Positions 5,760 to 6,424 of a stretch of 6,424 nucleotides of DNA are shown piece by piece. The DNA is taken from the NCBI GenBank assembly GCA_020048595.1, contig JAIFMH010000315.1:1-6424 (forward strand), in the 5' to 3' direction. Numbering within the stretch: the stretch's first letter is position 1; each line of letters starts with the position of its first letter. The notes under the pieces are model-generated. The model did no database searches, was not told the origin of the DNA, and was given only the letters and a program-made list of their open reading frames with translations. The translations under genes and the position numbers were made by a program. The DNA is from Bacteroidota bacterium (GTDB taxonomy: Bacteria > Bacteroidota > Bacteroidia > Bacteroidales > UBA4417).

Positions 5760-6424
5760 GGTCTGTCTCAATTTGTAATATAGGATTAATAAGGAAAAGT
5801 TTGTCAATGGTACGGTTTGTGATTTTTCCTGCATACTTTGGAAGCAGGTTATATCTTTCGTTAATGCGGGCAAGTATTTCGGATGGAATATTCCCGTATT
5901 CATCTTCCCAGCTTAAATAAGTAGATGTTATATACCAGTCGCGTTCGCTTATTTTAGCTATTCCGGCTTCTAACTTAAGCATTTCGGGCGACGGTGGTGA
6001 CAAATCTTCAACTGCGTCTTCAATTTCGTTCACAATATCCGCATAATCATCAATACTTTCGGTAAGAATAATTCTCTTTTTTAATTTAGCCTGATTCTGT
6101 ATAAATCTGCTTGCCGCATTACGTGTAATCACAGCTATCCAGCCACAGATTCTTTTATGTTTTTGTTTTTCAGGAATACCCTCCGTAGCTGGAGTATATA
6201 CATGGGCTTTATAGTAGATACTCAGTAAACTGTTATGTACAATAATCAGAAGTTCTGATTCATCAAGAATGCATTTTGTTGCAATAGTCTCAATTGCTAT
6301 TTTATATCCATAGTCTGCAAACCGGGCGTGAAATTCACTATAAGCCCGGTCTAGAAATCGCTGCTCCTGGGTCTTATCAGCCATCAACGCAATCAATTCT
6401 TCAACCGGAAGTTTTTTGTAGTTT
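5653..6424 (-). CDS. Divergent sigma-70-like (ECF-type) factor, 5' end outside the window
   Basis: This is probably a DNA-dependent RNA polymerase specificity subunit or a relative. The first visible part (FLDRAYSEFHARF, then DESELLIIVHNSLLSIYYKA) has the pattern of sigma region 2. ICGWIAVITRNAASRFIQNQ corresponds to the usual WL-x-x-IARN stretch ending that region. An acidic linker (ESIDDYADIVNEIEDAVEDL) follows, then a region-4-like segment starting KISERDWYITSTYL with a possible helix-turn-helix around IPSEILARINERYNLLP. The match is by pattern and the protein is divergent. The frame stays open to the window edge and reads YKKLPVEEL before the first internal TTG and ATG codons (6394-6396 and 6382-6384), so the true start lies beyond 6424. 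Visible length is 256 codons. The last 36 codons, rich in Arg and Lys, overlap the small downstream gene, and the stop is TGA at 5653-5655. Confidence 0.72.
   Translation of the reverse strand, partial: NYKKLPVEELIALMADKTQEQRFLDRAYSEFHARFADYGYKIAIETIATKCILDESELLIIVHNSLLSIYYKAHVYTPATEGIPEKQKHKRICGWIAVITRNAASRFIQNQAKLKKRIILTESIDDYADIVNEIEDAVEDLSPPSPEMLKLEAGIAKISERDWYITSTYLSWEDEYGNIPSEILARINERYNLLPKYAGKITNRTIDKLFLINPILQIETDHGPKTAKSRRETIRREIKRLPPRDGQDVPGDTGTG

Noticed and set aside
5760..5903. N-terminal extension of the small gene to the ATG at 5901-5903
   Set aside because: This stretch lies entirely within the sigma-like coding sequence, and its translation changes character abruptly at the internal ATG at 5757-5759, which gives a more reasonable overlap.
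5517..5920. Plus-strand open frames opposite the small gene and the sigma-like gene
   Set aside because: They are mirror frames of two supported minus-strand genes, Ser/Cys/Phe-rich, with no recognisable pattern and no separate promoter.
6382..6396. Start of the sigma-like gene at the TTG (6394-6396) or ATG (6382-6384)
   Set aside because: The frame stays open upstream to the window edge with protein-like sequence (YKKLPVEEL), so the gene is more likely cut by the window than started here.
1..6424. CRISPR arrays, tRNA or rRNA genes, insertion sequences, integrases and attachment repeats
   Set aside because: No regularly spaced repeats, cloverleaf-like segments, transposase or integrase motifs, or long flanking direct repeats were seen on either strand by reading.

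Overview
The window most likely comes from a member of the Bacteroidota. The coding is AT-rich, the start codons lack clear Shine-Dalgarno sequences, and a perfect TAnnTTTG-type -7 promoter element precedes the first gene. Two further points fit this: an Eco57I-type restriction-methylase and an ImmA/IrrE peptidase lying near a divergent sigma-like gene. No closer placement can be made from the sequence.

Layout. Bases 1-247 are an AT-rich leader holding a candidate promoter. Bases 248-3235 (+) encode a single-chain type IIG restriction-modification enzyme of 995 aa: PD-(D/E)XK nuclease, then N6-adenine methylase, then target recognition region. Converging on it with a 28-base gap is a 204-aa multi-pass membrane protein (3264-3878, -) that resembles the DUF6064 family. 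Bases 3879-4285 carry no intact gene. They do hold what looks like a decayed reading frame on the minus strand (about 4029-4278), whose apparent start lies only 7 bases after the stop of the next gene. Bases 4286-5125 (-) encode an ImmA/IrrE-family zinc peptidase (279 aa). The spacer 5126-5426 contains a 12-bp perfect palindrome in the peptidase leader and a strong intrinsic terminator for the minus-strand genes upstream. Bases 5427-5759 (-) encode a small charged protein of 110 aa. It overlaps by 107 bases the 3' end of a divergent sigma-70-like gene (5653 to the window edge, -) whose N-terminus lies outside the window.

How the parts may work together. The restriction enzyme is self-contained: cleavage, methylation and specificity are in one chain, and no separate specificity or methylase gene is seen. 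The minus-strand set (sigma-like factor, small overlapping protein, ImmA/IrrE peptidase and a broken downstream frame) resembles a compact regulatory module. ImmA/IrrE peptidases typically cleave a partner transcription regulator, so the small protein or the sigma-like factor is a plausible substrate. That link is inference. The terminator and palindrome between the small gene and the peptidase suggest the peptidase has its own promoter and control. The restriction gene beside this module gives the region the look of an accessory or defence locus, but no integrase, transposase, tRNA, CRISPR array or attachment site was found.
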